Assembly: GCA_025924715.1 (NCBI GenBank)
Contig: JAICHV010000007.1
Coordinates: 39,845 to 103,844 of the forward strand
Reading direction: 5' to 3'
DNA: 64,000 nucleotides
Source of the DNA: Alphaproteobacteria bacterium
GTDB lineage: Bacteria > Pseudomonadota > Alphaproteobacteria > Micropepsales > Micropepsaceae
The translations under genes were made by a program, and so were the position numbers. Every line of letters begins with the position of its first letter. Position 1 is the first letter of the stretch. The notes beneath the pieces were generated by a model. It saw only the letters and a list, made by a program, of their open reading frames with translations. It had not been told where the DNA came from and searched no databases. Positions 25,361-33,800 of the stretch are shown piece after piece.

Positions 25361-26008
25361 ATGCGCCGGCGCTATATTACACTTTCCGACCTGCCGCCGG
25401 TGTTGCCGGTGTTTCCCTTGACCGGCGTGCTGCTGTTGCCGCGCAGCAGCTTGCCGCTGAATGTCTTCGAGCCGCGCTATCTGGAGCTGGTCGATGACGC
25501 GCTGTCGGGCGGCAGGCTGATCGGCATGATCCAGCCGACCGAAAGCGAAGAAACCGTGCTGCGCCCCAAATTGTCCCAGATCGGCTGTGCCGGGCGGATC
25601 GTTTCCTATCGCGAGACGGAAGACAATCGCTACCTGATCACCCTGGAAGGGGTTTGCCGCTTCAAGGTCAAAGAAGAAATCTCGGCGCTCTCCGCCTATC
25701 GGCAAGTGGCCTGCGATTTCGCGCCCTTCGCCGGCGACCTGGCCCAGAGCGAGGATGGTGACTTCCCCCGCGAAAGGCTGCTTCACGCCCTTAAGGAGTA
25801 CCTTTCCAGCCGCGACATGAAAGCGGATTGGAAAAGCGTGATGACGGCGCCGGCGGAATCGCTGGTCAATGCCCTGGCCATGATGTGCCCCTTCGAGCCG
25901 GCGGAAAAACAGGCGCTGCTCGAAGCCCCTAGCTGGGTGGAGCGGGTCACCACCCTGGTAGCGCTGCTGGAAATCGCCTCGGCGCCGGGCCCCGGCAGCT
26001 TGAACTGA
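25361..26008 (+). CDS. LON peptidase substrate-binding (N-terminal) domain protein
   Basis: 215 residues from ATG 25361 with a perfect AAGGAG ribosome site. PVFPLTGVLLLPRSSLPLNVFEPRYLELVDDAL is the diagnostic start of the Lon N-terminal domain; no AAA or protease domain follows, as is common in alphaproteobacterial stand-alone versions. It may bind unfolded substrates, but the function is unproven. It sits directly behind the CnoX-like gene, so the pair could be a protein-quality unit. Confidence 0.88.
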   Translation: MRRRYITLSDLPPVLPVFPLTGVLLLPRSSLPLNVFEPRYLELVDDALSGGRLIGMIQPTESEETVLRPKLSQIGCAGRIVSYRETEDNRYLITLEGVCRFKVKEEISALSAYRQVACDFAPFAGDLAQSEDGDFPRERLLHALKEYLSSRDMKADWKSVMTAPAESLVNALAMMCPFEPAEKQALLEAPSWVERVTTLVALLEIASAPGPGSLN

Positions 26009-26046
26009 CTTAGACAAGCCGGGCCCAAGGATTTACAAGGAGGGTC

Positions 26047-26232
26047 ATGGAAACCGACCCCAAGCTTCTGGAAATCCTGGTCTGCCCGCTGACCAAGACC
26101 ACCCTGCATTATGACCGCGAACGCCAGGAGCTGATTTCCCGGGCCGCGGGCCTGGCCTATCCGATCCGCGACGGCGTGCCGATCATGCTGGTGGGCGAGG
26201 CGCGAACCTTGCGCGACGACGAGCGCAAATGA
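26047..26232 (+). CDS. Trm112-family protein (UPF0434)
   Basis: 61 residues, ATG with an AAGGAGGG ribosome site. [44 protein letters not shown] is the complete bacterial Trm112/YcaR fold. In eukaryotes and archaea Trm112 activates methyltransferases; the bacterial role is not clear. Only one cysteine is present, so no zinc ribbon is expected. Confidence 0.9.
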   Translation: METDPKLLEILVCPLTKTTLHYDRERQELISRAAGLAYPIRDGVPIMLVGEARTLRDDERK

Positions 26233-26242
26233 GCCGGCGTCG

Positions 26243-26536
26243 ATGAGCTGGCCTGTCGAACTGCGCGTCAATCCGGCCCGCGATATGCTGACCATCGCCT
26301 TTGACGACGGCACGCGCCATGCGCTGAAGGCCGAATATCTGCGGGTGGAATCGCCCAGCGCCGAGGTGCGCGGCCATGGCGGCGGTCCCAAGAAGGTCGT
26401 CACGGGAAAAGAACACGTCAAGATCGCGCGACTGGAGCCGGTGGGCAATTACGCCGTGCGCATCATTTTCGACGATGGCCATGACAGCGGCCTTTATAGC
26501 TGGGACTTTCTGGCCGAGCTTGGCCGCAAGTCATGA
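26243..26536 (+). CDS. DUF971 family protein
   Basis: 97 residues: PVELRVNPARDMLTIAFDDGTRHALKAEYLRVESPSAEVRGHG, then YAVRIIFDDGHDSGLYSWDFLAELG. This is the DUF971 domain, also found at the N-terminus of gamma-butyrobetaine hydroxylases; stand-alone bacterial copies are linked by context to Fe-S carriers, without proof here. It shares an ATGA (26533-26536) with the next gene, so the two are translationally coupled. Confidence 0.88.
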   Translation: MSWPVELRVNPARDMLTIAFDDGTRHALKAEYLRVESPSAEVRGHGGGPKKVVTGKEHVKIARLEPVGNYAVRIIFDDGHDSGLYSWDFLAELGRKS

Positions 26537-27438
26537 GCGAAGCGCCCCGGCCGATCAGCCTGGTCAAGGCGCCCCTCGGCAAGCGCATTGCCGTGATCAA
26601 GGGGCAGGACAGCGGGCGGTTCTTCGATTTCTATCACGGCGTGCTGACGGCGAGCTGGCCGGTTTTTGTGGCGCAGTTGGCGGGATTTTTCCTCAGCGTC
26701 AACCTGATCTTCGCCCTTCTATATACCGCCGACAGGGGCGGCATCGCCAATGCCCGGCCCGGCAGTTTCGCCGATGCCTTTTTCTTCAGCGTGCAGACTC
26801 TGGGCACGCTGGGCTATGGCGTGATGGCGCCGCGCTCGCTTTACGCCAATCTGGTGGTAACGGCGGAAAGCTTCACCAGCATCCTGATCATCGCCCTTTA
26901 CACCGGCGTCATCTTCGCCCGTTTCTCGCGGCCTTTCGCGCGGGTGGTTTTCTCGAAAGTGGCGGTGGTGACGTCCTTCGACGGGGTCCCGACCCTGATG
27001 TTCCGTGCCGCGAACCAGCGCGGCAATTCCATCCTCGACGCCCATATCACGGTTTCGCTGGCGGGCAATTACCGCACCATCGAGGGCGTTTCCATGCGCC
27101 GTTTCCAGGAACTGAAATTGCTGCGCGCCTCCAATCCGCTTTTCGCGCTGTCCTGGACGGTGCTGCATCCGATCGAACCGGGCTCACCGCTTTATGGCCT
27201 GGGGCTGGCGGAGATGATCGAACGCGATCTGGAGATTGTCATCATGCTGTCGGGCATGGATGAGACCATCGCCGACCACATCTATGCCCGCCACTCCTAT
27301 ATGGCCGAAGAGATTCTGTGGAACCGGCGCTTCGTCGATGTCGTATCCGTCGGCCCGGGCGGCCAGCGCATGGTCGATCTGCAGCAGTTCCACGACACGG
27401 TGGAGCCCGATCTCAACCTGGCGGCGCCAGGGCCTTGA
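26533..27438 (+). CDS. Inward-rectifier potassium channel (KirBac type)
   Basis: 301 residues. Two membrane helices (about 43-65 and 105-128) bracket a pore helix with the selectivity filter TLGYG (92-96) in FFFSVQTLGTLGYGVMAP. The C-terminal half is the cytoplasmic Kir immunoglobulin-like domain: FSKVAVVTSFDGVPTLMFRAANQRGNSILDAHITVSL. It is a K+-selective tetrameric channel of the inner membrane. It overlaps DUF971 by 4 nt and its 3' end overlaps the convergent TetR gene by 26 bp. Confidence 0.93.
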   Translation: MSEAPRPISLVKAPLGKRIAVIKGQDSGRFFDFYHGVLTASWPVFVAQLAGFFLSVNLIFALLYTADRGGIANARPGSFADAFFFSVQTLGTLGYGVMAPRSLYANLVVTAESFTSILIIALYTGVIFARFSRPFARVVFSKVAVVTSFDGVPTLMFRAANQRGNSILDAHITVSLAGNYRTIEGVSMRRFQELKLLRASNPLFALSWTVLHPIEPGSPLYGLGLAEMIERDLEIVIMLSGMDETIADHIYARHSYMAEEILWNRRFVDVVSVGPGGQRMVDLQQFHDTVEPDLNLAAPGP

Positions 27439-28003
27439 TCCCGCCCAGGAACAGCGCGGTGGCGAAATCCCTCGCCGGCGCCGCGCCGCATCCGCGCCGC
27501 AGCATTTGTTCGGAAATCTCGAAGGCCACGCCCGCCATCGCCGCGCTGAGGAAATGCGGATCGATATTGGGAAAAAGCCCCCGGGCGATGGCGCTTTCCA
27601 GATCGGCGCGCAGCGCCCCAAAGCCGGCCACCACTTCGGGCGTGTCCAGCCGCAACCGGCTCGCCTCCGGGCGGTCGCTGCGGACTTCTCCCTGTTGGGC
27701 TACGACGAATTCGAAAAAGGCGCCAAAAGACGCGGCCAGGAATTCCTCGGCCGTCGCCGCATTGGCGCGCTCTTCCTGCAGCCGCGGGACGATGGTGAGC
27801 GCCACCTCGTCGCGGATCGCCTGGTACACTTCTTCCTTGGACTTGAAATAATTGTAGAAGGTGCCGGAGGCGAGCGGGGTGGCGCGGATGATGTCGCGGA
27901 CCGTGGCGGCGCCGAAGCCCAGATCGGCGAAGACCTGACGCGCCGCCACCAGGATGGCCTGGCGGTTCTGGCTTTTGGTCAGCTCGCGGCGTCCGGCCGT
28001 CAT
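27413..28003 (-). CDS. TetR-family transcriptional regulator
   Basis: 196 residues. The helix-turn-helix domain is clear: NRQAILVAARQVFADLGFGAATVRDIIRATPLASGTFYNYFKSKEEVYQAI. The C-terminal ligand domain (about 65-190) is specific to no known group. An AGG precedes ATG 28003. It could control the neighbouring channel or pyrD, but no operator was identified. It converges on the Kir gene. Confidence 0.9.
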   Translation of the reverse strand: MTAGRRELTKSQNRQAILVAARQVFADLGFGAATVRDIIRATPLASGTFYNYFKSKEEVYQAIRDEVALTIVPRLQEERANAATAEEFLAASFGAFFEFVVAQQGEVRSDRPEASRLRLDTPEVVAGFGALRADLESAIARGLFPNIDPHFLSAAMAGVAFEISEQMLRRGCGAAPARDFATALFLGGIKALAPPG

Positions 28004-28060
28004 GGACCTGAGTCTGCACTTTCGTGACGGCTCGTCAACTTTGACGGGGATTAAGGCCGG

Positions 28061-29101
28061 TTAAGCAATATCGGCGCCCACCACATCCATCACTGAGGCA
28101 AAGCCGTCCCGCGCCAACAGCGCCAGCAGATCGCACTTGATGCGGGCAACCAGACCCGGCCCCTCATAAACCAGAGCGGTATAGAGCTGGACCAGCGAGG
28201 CGCCGGCGCGGATTTTGGCATAGGCATCGGCGCCGCTGGAAATGCCGCCAACACCGACCAGCACCAGTTTGCTGCCGACGCGGCGGCGCATCTCGCCCAG
28301 GATACGCGTGGAGGACGCCAGCAAGGGTTTGCCCGACAAGCCGCCCTGTTCATCCGCCGACGCGGAGCGCAGCGCTGGGCGCGCAATCGTGGTGTTGGAG
28401 ACGATGAGGCCTTCGATGCCGGCGGCCAGCACCACTTGGGCAATATCATCCAGCGCCGCATCATCCAGATCGGGGGCGATCTTGAGCAGCAGGGGTACGA
28501 ACTGCATCGCAGCCCGCGCGCCCGTCAAACTGTCCAATAGCCGAGTCAATTCCTCCCGGTTCTGCAACCCGCGCAGACCCGGCGTGTTGGGCGAGGAAAT
28601 ATTGACGGCGACATAATCGGCCAGCGGCGCGAGGGCGCGAAAGCCGGTGACATAATCGGCGATCCGATCGGTGCTGTCCTTATTGGCGCCGATATTGATG
28701 CCGGTAATGGGCGCCCTGGCCCGCCGCAGATTGTCCGCCGCCCGCGCCATGCCGTCATTGTTGAAGCCCATCCGGTTGATCACGGCGCCGTCTTCGGCCA
28801 GGCGGAACAGCCGGGGACGCGGATTGCCGGCCTGGGGCCGGGGCGTGACGGTGCCGCATTCGACAAAGCCGAAACCGAGTTTGCCCATGGCCTTTGCCGC
28901 GACCGCATTCTTGTCGAAGCCGGCTGCGAGGCCGATCGGATTGGCGAAACGCCGTCCCAGCGCCGTCACCGCCAGACGCGGATCGTCGGCGGGCGCGCGC
29001 GGCAACAGCGGCGCGGCCGTGGCGGCCAAAGACACCGTCAGGGAATGTGCGGTCTCAGCCGGCAGGCAGCGCAGGAGGCGGGCAGCGGCATCCAGTATCA
29101 T
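28061..29101 (-). CDS. pyrD: Dihydroorotate dehydrogenase (quinone), class 2
   Basis: 346 residues, class 2. An N-terminal membrane-associating helix region is followed by [75 protein letters not shown] (catalytic Ser region), [15 protein letters not shown] and [17 protein letters not shown]. It oxidises dihydroorotate to orotate in pyrimidine synthesis, passing electrons to quinone. The start follows immediately the stop of the TPR gene (no gap), placing it third in a lysK-TPR-pyrD run. Confidence 0.95.
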   Translation of the reverse strand: MILDAAARLLRCLPAETAHSLTVSLAATAAPLLPRAPADDPRLAVTALGRRFANPIGLAAGFDKNAVAAKAMGKLGFGFVECGTVTPRPQAGNPRPRLFRLAEDGAVINRMGFNNDGMARAADNLRRARAPITGINIGANKDSTDRIADYVTGFRALAPLADYVAVNISSPNTPGLRGLQNREELTRLLDSLTGARAAMQFVPLLLKIAPDLDDAALDDIAQVVLAAGIEGLIVSNTTIARPALRSASADEQGGLSGKPLLASSTRILGEMRRRVGSKLVLVGVGGISSGADAYAKIRAGASLVQLYTALVYEGPGLVARIKCDLLALLARDGFASVMDVVGADIA

Positions 29102-29869
29102 TTATGGATAGCCTTGATATTTGCGCAACGTCGCAGCGAACCTATCTTCGTCACCCCGCCGCAGCAATGCGAGCAGATCGGCGGCCCGAGTCTGGATAGC
29201 TTTTTCATAGGCCGAGGCGGGCGTGTCGCGCATCGCCGCTTCCAGCTCGCTCTCGATTCGCGTCCGGTATTTCGTCGGATCGAAACCGGCCAGCGACAGC
29301 GCGATCTGATAGCGCACCGCGACATTGCCCGGCGCCAGCTTCACCGCGCGGTCGAACAGCGTCAGCGCTTCGCTTTCACGGGCGCCGTAGAGCATCCCCG
29401 CGAGCCAGGCGCCGCCGCCGCGCACCACTTCGATATGCCAGCCGCCCAGTGCCGACACCGCATATGGGTTCTTCGGATCGTCCTTCAGGGCCGCATCCAG
29501 CGCCGCTTTGGACTGCGCCGGGGTATCGTGCAGCCGCGCCATCACCACGCCCGTCAGGCGCGATTCATAGCCTAGGGAAACGGCAAGCCAGATTTGTCCA
29601 TCCGCCTGGGCGGGATCGGCCGCCACCGCCTGGCGGGCAAATGCCTCCGCCCGCTGCAGACAGTCCATGCAGGGGGCGGGGCGCAGCACCGCATCCGCCA
29701 GCGCCGCCCGCGCCGCGATGGCGTAACCATGCGCATCGCCGGCAGCGGCACCGGCGCGCATCGCCTCGTCATATTTTCCCCCCGCATAGAGATCGTAAAG
29801 CGCGTCACGCGCGAACGCCGCCTGGGTCAGGCCCGCCAGCGCAATCAGCGCAAGCACCACCTTCTTCAT
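29102..29869 (-). CDS. Periplasmic TPR-type protein
   Basis: 255 residues with a signal peptide ([20 protein letters not shown]). Helical repeats of TPR character are seen ([78 protein letters not shown]). A CMDC pair at about residue 67-70 could form a disulfide. It overlaps lysK by an ATGA and abuts pyrD, indicating co-transcription. Role unknown. Confidence 0.75.
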   Translation of the reverse strand: MKKVVLALIALAGLTQAAFARDALYDLYAGGKYDEAMRAGAAAGDAHGYAIAARAALADAVLRPAPCMDCLQRAEAFARQAVAADPAQADGQIWLAVSLGYESRLTGVVMARLHDTPAQSKAALDAALKDDPKNPYAVSALGGWHIEVVRGGGAWLAGMLYGARESEALTLFDRAVKLAPGNVAVRYQIALSLAGFDPTKYRTRIESELEAAMRDTPASAYEKAIQTRAADLLALLRRGDEDRFAATLRKYQGYP

Positions 29870-31473
29870 GCCACGAATTCGCCGGCCAGTGCGCGGCGGA
29901 TCAGGGCGGCGGTCTCCCCGCAGCCGAACAGCGCGGCGAAGGAGCCGAAGCGCGGCCCCGCCGTCTGGCCGAACAGCACTTCATAGAGCGCCGCGAACCA
30001 GGCGCGCAGCGGCTCGAAGCCATGCGCCTTGCCCACTTCATAGACCACATTCTGCACCGCGGCGCCGTCGCGTTCGTCGCCCAGCGCTTCCAGCCGGGAT
30101 GCCAGATCTTCGAGCGCGGCACGCTCCTTCGCATCGGGCTCGCGGAATTTCTTCGCCGGCTTTACGAAATCCTCGTAATAGCGCAGCGCATAGCCCACCA
30201 GATGATCCAACCCGGGATTTTCCTCAGGCGTCGCCGCCGGCGCATAGGCGCGGATATTGCCCCACAGCACTTCGCGGTTATGGGCATTGGAGGCGGAGAC
30301 CAGGTTGAGCAGCAGCGCGAAACTGACGGGATAACGCTCCTGCGGCACCTTGCCGGCATGAATATGCCAAACCGGATTTTCCAGCCGCTCGGCCTCAGAC
30401 GTCTCGTTGGAATTATAGCTTTCCAGCAGGGCGATATAATCGTCGACCGCTTTGGGGATGACGTCGAAATAAAGCCGTTTGGCGGCGCGCGGCTTCTGGA
30501 ACATGAACAGCGCCAGGCTTTCGGCCGTGCCATAGCTCAGCCATTGCTCGACGGTGATGCCATTGCCCTTGGATTTGGAAATTTTCTGCCCCTCTTCGTC
30601 GAGGAACAGCTCGAACATGAATTGCTCGGGCGGCGTGCCCCCGGCGATGCGGCAGATCGCGTCATACAGCTTGGCGCTGGTGAGATGGTCCTTGCCATAC
30701 ATCTCGTAATCCACCCCCAGCGCCGCCCAGCGCATGCCCATGTCGGGCTTCCATTGCAGCTTGCAATGCCCGCCCGTGACGGGAACGGTTTCGGGGCTCC
30801 CGTCTTCCTCGATATAGGTGATAGTACCCTTGGCGACGTCGCGGCCGACCACTTTGGCCAGCAGCACTTTGCCGGAGCGCGGCGAGACCGGCAGGAAAGG
30901 CGAATAGGTCTGCTGACGTTCCTCGCCCAAGGTCGGCAGCATCACCGCCATGACCTTGTCGTAATTTTCCAGAATGCGCAGCAGCGCCGCATCGAAGCGG
31001 CCCGACTTGTAAGTCTGCGTCGCGCTGTAGAACTCATAGCGAAAACCGAAATGATCCAAAAACGCGCGCAGCCGCGCATTCATGTGATGACCGAAGCTTT
31101 CGTGGGTGCCGAAGGGATCGGGGATCGAAGTCAGCGGCTTGCCCAGATTGGCCGCCAGCATCTGCGGCTGGGGCAGATTGTCCGGCACTTTACGAAGGCC
31201 ATCCATGTCGTCGGAGAAAGCGATCAGATGGGTGGGAATATCGCTGATGGTCTCGAAGGCATGACGCACCCAGGAGGTGCGCGCGACTTCCCCGAAGGTG
31301 CCGATATGCGGCAGCCCGGATGGCCCATACCCGGTCTCGAACAGCACGCCTTCGACACTCTGGCCGGCGGCACGGCGCTTCTCGACGCGTGCCAGCAGCT
31401 TGCGGGCTTCCTCGAACGGCCAGGCTTTGGCTTCAAGTCCCTGTAGACGCACGTCTTTCACCGGAAAACTCAC
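29866..31473 (-). CDS. lysK: Lysyl-tRNA synthetase, class I
   Basis: 535 residues with a GTG start at 31473. It is the archaeal/alphaproteobacterial class I form rather than the class II LysS: the HIGH-type motif appears in [22 protein letters not shown] and the KMSKS-type motif as [11 protein letters not shown]. It charges tRNA-Lys. Class I LysRS is common in alphaproteobacteria, supporting that affiliation. First gene of a lysK-TPR-pyrD transcript, divergent from the hybrid kinase. Confidence 0.95.
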   Translation of the reverse strand: MSFPVKDVRLQGLEAKAWPFEEARKLLARVEKRRAAGQSVEGVLFETGYGPSGLPHIGTFGEVARTSWVRHAFETISDIPTHLIAFSDDMDGLRKVPDNLPQPQMLAANLGKPLTSIPDPFGTHESFGHHMNARLRAFLDHFGFRYEFYSATQTYKSGRFDAALLRILENYDKVMAVMLPTLGEERQQTYSPFLPVSPRSGKVLLAKVVGRDVAKGTITYIEEDGSPETVPVTGGHCKLQWKPDMGMRWAALGVDYEMYGKDHLTSAKLYDAICRIAGGTPPEQFMFELFLDEEGQKISKSKGNGITVEQWLSYGTAESLALFMFQKPRAAKRLYFDVIPKAVDDYIALLESYNSNETSEAERLENPVWHIHAGKVPQERYPVSFALLLNLVSASNAHNREVLWGNIRAYAPAATPEENPGLDHLVGYALRYYEDFVKPAKKFREPDAKERAALEDLASRLEALGDERDGAAVQNVVYEVGKAHGFEPLRAWFAALYEVLFGQTAGPRFGSFAALFGCGETAALIRRALAGEFVA

Positions 31474-31543
31474 TCTTCGTTAGGGCTATTCTTAAGGGGT
31501 TGGAAAGGGCGGGAAAGCTAGGCTTTATCGAGGGTTAGCGTCA

Positions 31544-33667
31544 ATGACGGCAAACGACACCGCGCATCGCCAGGACGCCGGGCAGATATTCGCCGGGCGC
31601 ATCGATGTCCTCTATGCCTTGGGCCGCCATTACCTGTCGCTGCCTTTCGCGGTGCTGTGCGTTCCGGCCGCCCTGATCGCCGGCCACCGGCTGGGCATGC
31701 TGCCGGTGATCCCGCTGCTGTTCCAGATCAGTGTGGTGATCGCGGCCGAGCACCTCACCACCGCCTACAAACATCGCGCCCCCGGCAGCGATCCGCATTA
31801 TTGGGCCGACCGTTACACCTTTGTTTCGGCCATCGCGGGCGCAAGCTGGGGCTTGGGAGCGTTGTTCTGGTTCAGCTGGGGTTCGTTTCCCGCCCAGGCC
31901 TATCTGGCGCTGGCCTATCTGGGGATGACGGCAACCGAATTCATCGCCCGTTCGGCGCATCGCCGCGCCTTCGCCGTCCATACCTTGTTCTCGCTTGGGC
32001 CCTTGGTCGGCATGCTGCTGATCCAAGGCGGGGCCTATGCCGTCATGACGGCGCTGCTGGTGGGAATTTTCGGCGCCGTGCTGATCTCTTATTGCTCGGG
32101 CATGGGCCGGCTGATCGATGACGGACTGCAGCTGCGCACCGAAAACGCCGATCTAATCGTCGAATTGTCGCGCGAGAAAAGCGAGGCCATCGTCGCCCGC
32201 GACGAGGCGCGGGCTTGCGCCAACGCCAAATCCGCCTTCCTCGCCAATATCAGCCATGAACTGCGCACGCCGATGAATGCCCTGCTGGGCATGGCGCAAT
32301 TGCTCGAGCGCGCGGACCTGCCCAAGCAGCAGGCCGATCATGTCAAAGTGATGCTGGAAGCCGGACGGGGCTTGCAGACCCTGCTCGACGACGTCATCGC
32401 CCTCTCCCGCGACGATGACGACCGGCTCGAGGACGAGGACTGCGATGCGATGCAGACCGCCCGCGCCGTCACCAGACTGCTGCAACCGCGTGCCTGGGAA
32501 AAACGCCTGCGGCTCAATCTGTCCTGCTCCGCCGAAATCCCGCGCGTGGCCGCGGACCCCCGGCGGGTGCGCCAGGCGCTGCTGAAGCTGGCCGACAATG
32601 CCCTCAAATTCACCGACCGCGGCGCGGTCGATATCCGTCTGGATTGCGAGACCGACGAACGCGGCCAAAGCTTTGTGCGCTTTGTCGTCAGCGACACCGG
32701 CAAAGGCGTCTCGGCGACGGCCGCGCCCTTGCTGTTCCAGCCTTTCTCGCCGGGGGATTCTTCTTACGCCCGCAAGGAACAGGGCGCCGGCTTGGGCCTG
32801 GCCGTCACCAAGCGCATTGTCGAACAGGCGGGCGGCGCGATCGGCTTTGAATCCCTTGCCGGCCAAGGCGCCCAGTTCTGGTTTACCCTGCCGGTCTCGG
32901 GCCAGACCGGATTCATCGCCGGCGGAGCGGTGTCGCGCCCCGATGCCCCGGCGGTGGCGCCGCAGGGCCTGGCCATCCTGGTGTTCACGCCGGCGCCCAA
33001 TGTCGCGCCCACCATCCTCAATCTGCTGGAGCCGTTCGGCAATCGCATCACCATCGCCGACAGCGCCGCCGATGCCGCCGCCCGCGCCGGACGACAGGCC
33101 TTCGATCTTGTGATTGTGGGCGCCGGCGATGCCGATCTGCTGGCCGCCGCGCCGGGTGCGAAAACCCCCATGGTGGCGGTGATGCTGCGCGGCGACCCTG
33201 CGCCGGCCGCCAGTGATTGCACCTTGCGCTGGCCGGTCAGCGGCGAGGCTCTTTATCGCGCAATCCAGTCGGTGCTGCCGGGCCATGCCGGCGAAAGCCA
33301 CGCGCCGCAGGAGTTGATCGCCCCCATCGATGCGGTGGCGTTCTCGACCCTGGAGAAATCGGTGGGCGTGACGGCGCTGATCGACATTCTGCAAAGTTAT
33401 GTCGTCACCGCCGAACAGCTTGCCGATGATTTGGCGCAGGCTTGTGCCCAGGAAAAATGGGAAGAGGCCGCGCGCCTGGCCCAGGACATTATCGGCGCCG
33501 CGGGCGGACTTGGCCTTAGCGCCGTCACCCAGGCGGCGCGCCAATTCGCCCAGAAGACCCGCGAAGGCGCCGACCCCCATGCGCTGCGCAACGCCGCCCA
33601 GCAGGTGGTCGCAGAACAGCTACGCACCCGCCTCGCCTTGAATCATCTCTATCCGGATGTCGCCTGA
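31544..33667 (+). CDS. Hybrid histidine kinase with degenerate receiver and HPt domains
   Basis: 707 residues. About six N-terminal membrane segments (30-185) precede a catalytic core: H box NISHELRTPMNALLGMAQLL (His238), N box LLKLADNALKFTDRGAV, G1 VSDTGKGVS and G2 GAGLGLAVTKRIVEQAGG. After residue about 480 a receiver-like domain follows, but the phosphoacceptor position reads DLVIVG (Gly526, normally Asp) and the acidic pair at strand 1 is absent. A C-terminal HPt-like bundle has RLAQDIIGAAGGLG where AHxLKGxAxxxG is expected, with Gln647 in place of His. Such a protein can autophosphorylate but cannot run a normal phosphorelay internally. Confidence 0.88.
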   Translation: MTANDTAHRQDAGQIFAGRIDVLYALGRHYLSLPFAVLCVPAALIAGHRLGMLPVIPLLFQISVVIAAEHLTTAYKHRAPGSDPHYWADRYTFVSAIAGASWGLGALFWFSWGSFPAQAYLALAYLGMTATEFIARSAHRRAFAVHTLFSLGPLVGMLLIQGGAYAVMTALLVGIFGAVLISYCSGMGRLIDDGLQLRTENADLIVELSREKSEAIVARDEARACANAKSAFLANISHELRTPMNALLGMAQLLERADLPKQQADHVKVMLEAGRGLQTLLDDVIALSRDDDDRLEDEDCDAMQTARAVTRLLQPRAWEKRLRLNLSCSAEIPRVAADPRRVRQALLKLADNALKFTDRGAVDIRLDCETDERGQSFVRFVVSDTGKGVSATAAPLLFQPFSPGDSSYARKEQGAGLGLAVTKRIVEQAGGAIGFESLAGQGAQFWFTLPVSGQTGFIAGGAVSRPDAPAVAPQGLAILVFTPAPNVAPTILNLLEPFGNRITIADSAADAAARAGRQAFDLVIVGAGDADLLAAAPGAKTPMVAVMLRGDPAPAASDCTLRWPVSGEALYRAIQSVLPGHAGESHAPQELIAPIDAVAFSTLEKSVGVTALIDILQSYVVTAEQLADDLAQACAQEKWEEAARLAQDIIGAAGGLGLSAVTQAARQFAQKTREGADPHALRNAAQQVVAEQLRTRLALNHLYPDVA

Positions 33668-33701
33668 AACATGATCTGATTCAATTGAATCAGATCATGT
33701 T
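33668..33701. repeat. Perfect 34-bp palindrome
   Basis: Each arm is AACATGATCTGATTCAA followed directly by its reverse complement, centred at 33684.5, one base after the hybrid-kinase stop. It can form a hairpin without loop, so a cruciform, a terminator (a T-rich TTCTAGATTCTTTG follows) or an interspersed palindromic repeat are possible. Confidence 0.85.
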
Positions 33702-33800
33702 CTAGATTCTTTGATTGTCGCGCAATTTTACGGGTGAACCGCTGCACACTTCACCCAATTGCGCTCTAGGTAGCGCGCCGCGAAATGGTTTATATGGCGG

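Noticed and set aside
29449..31446. Long plus-strand open frame opposite lysK and the TPR gene
   Set aside because: It is antisense to well-recognised genes and lacks family features.
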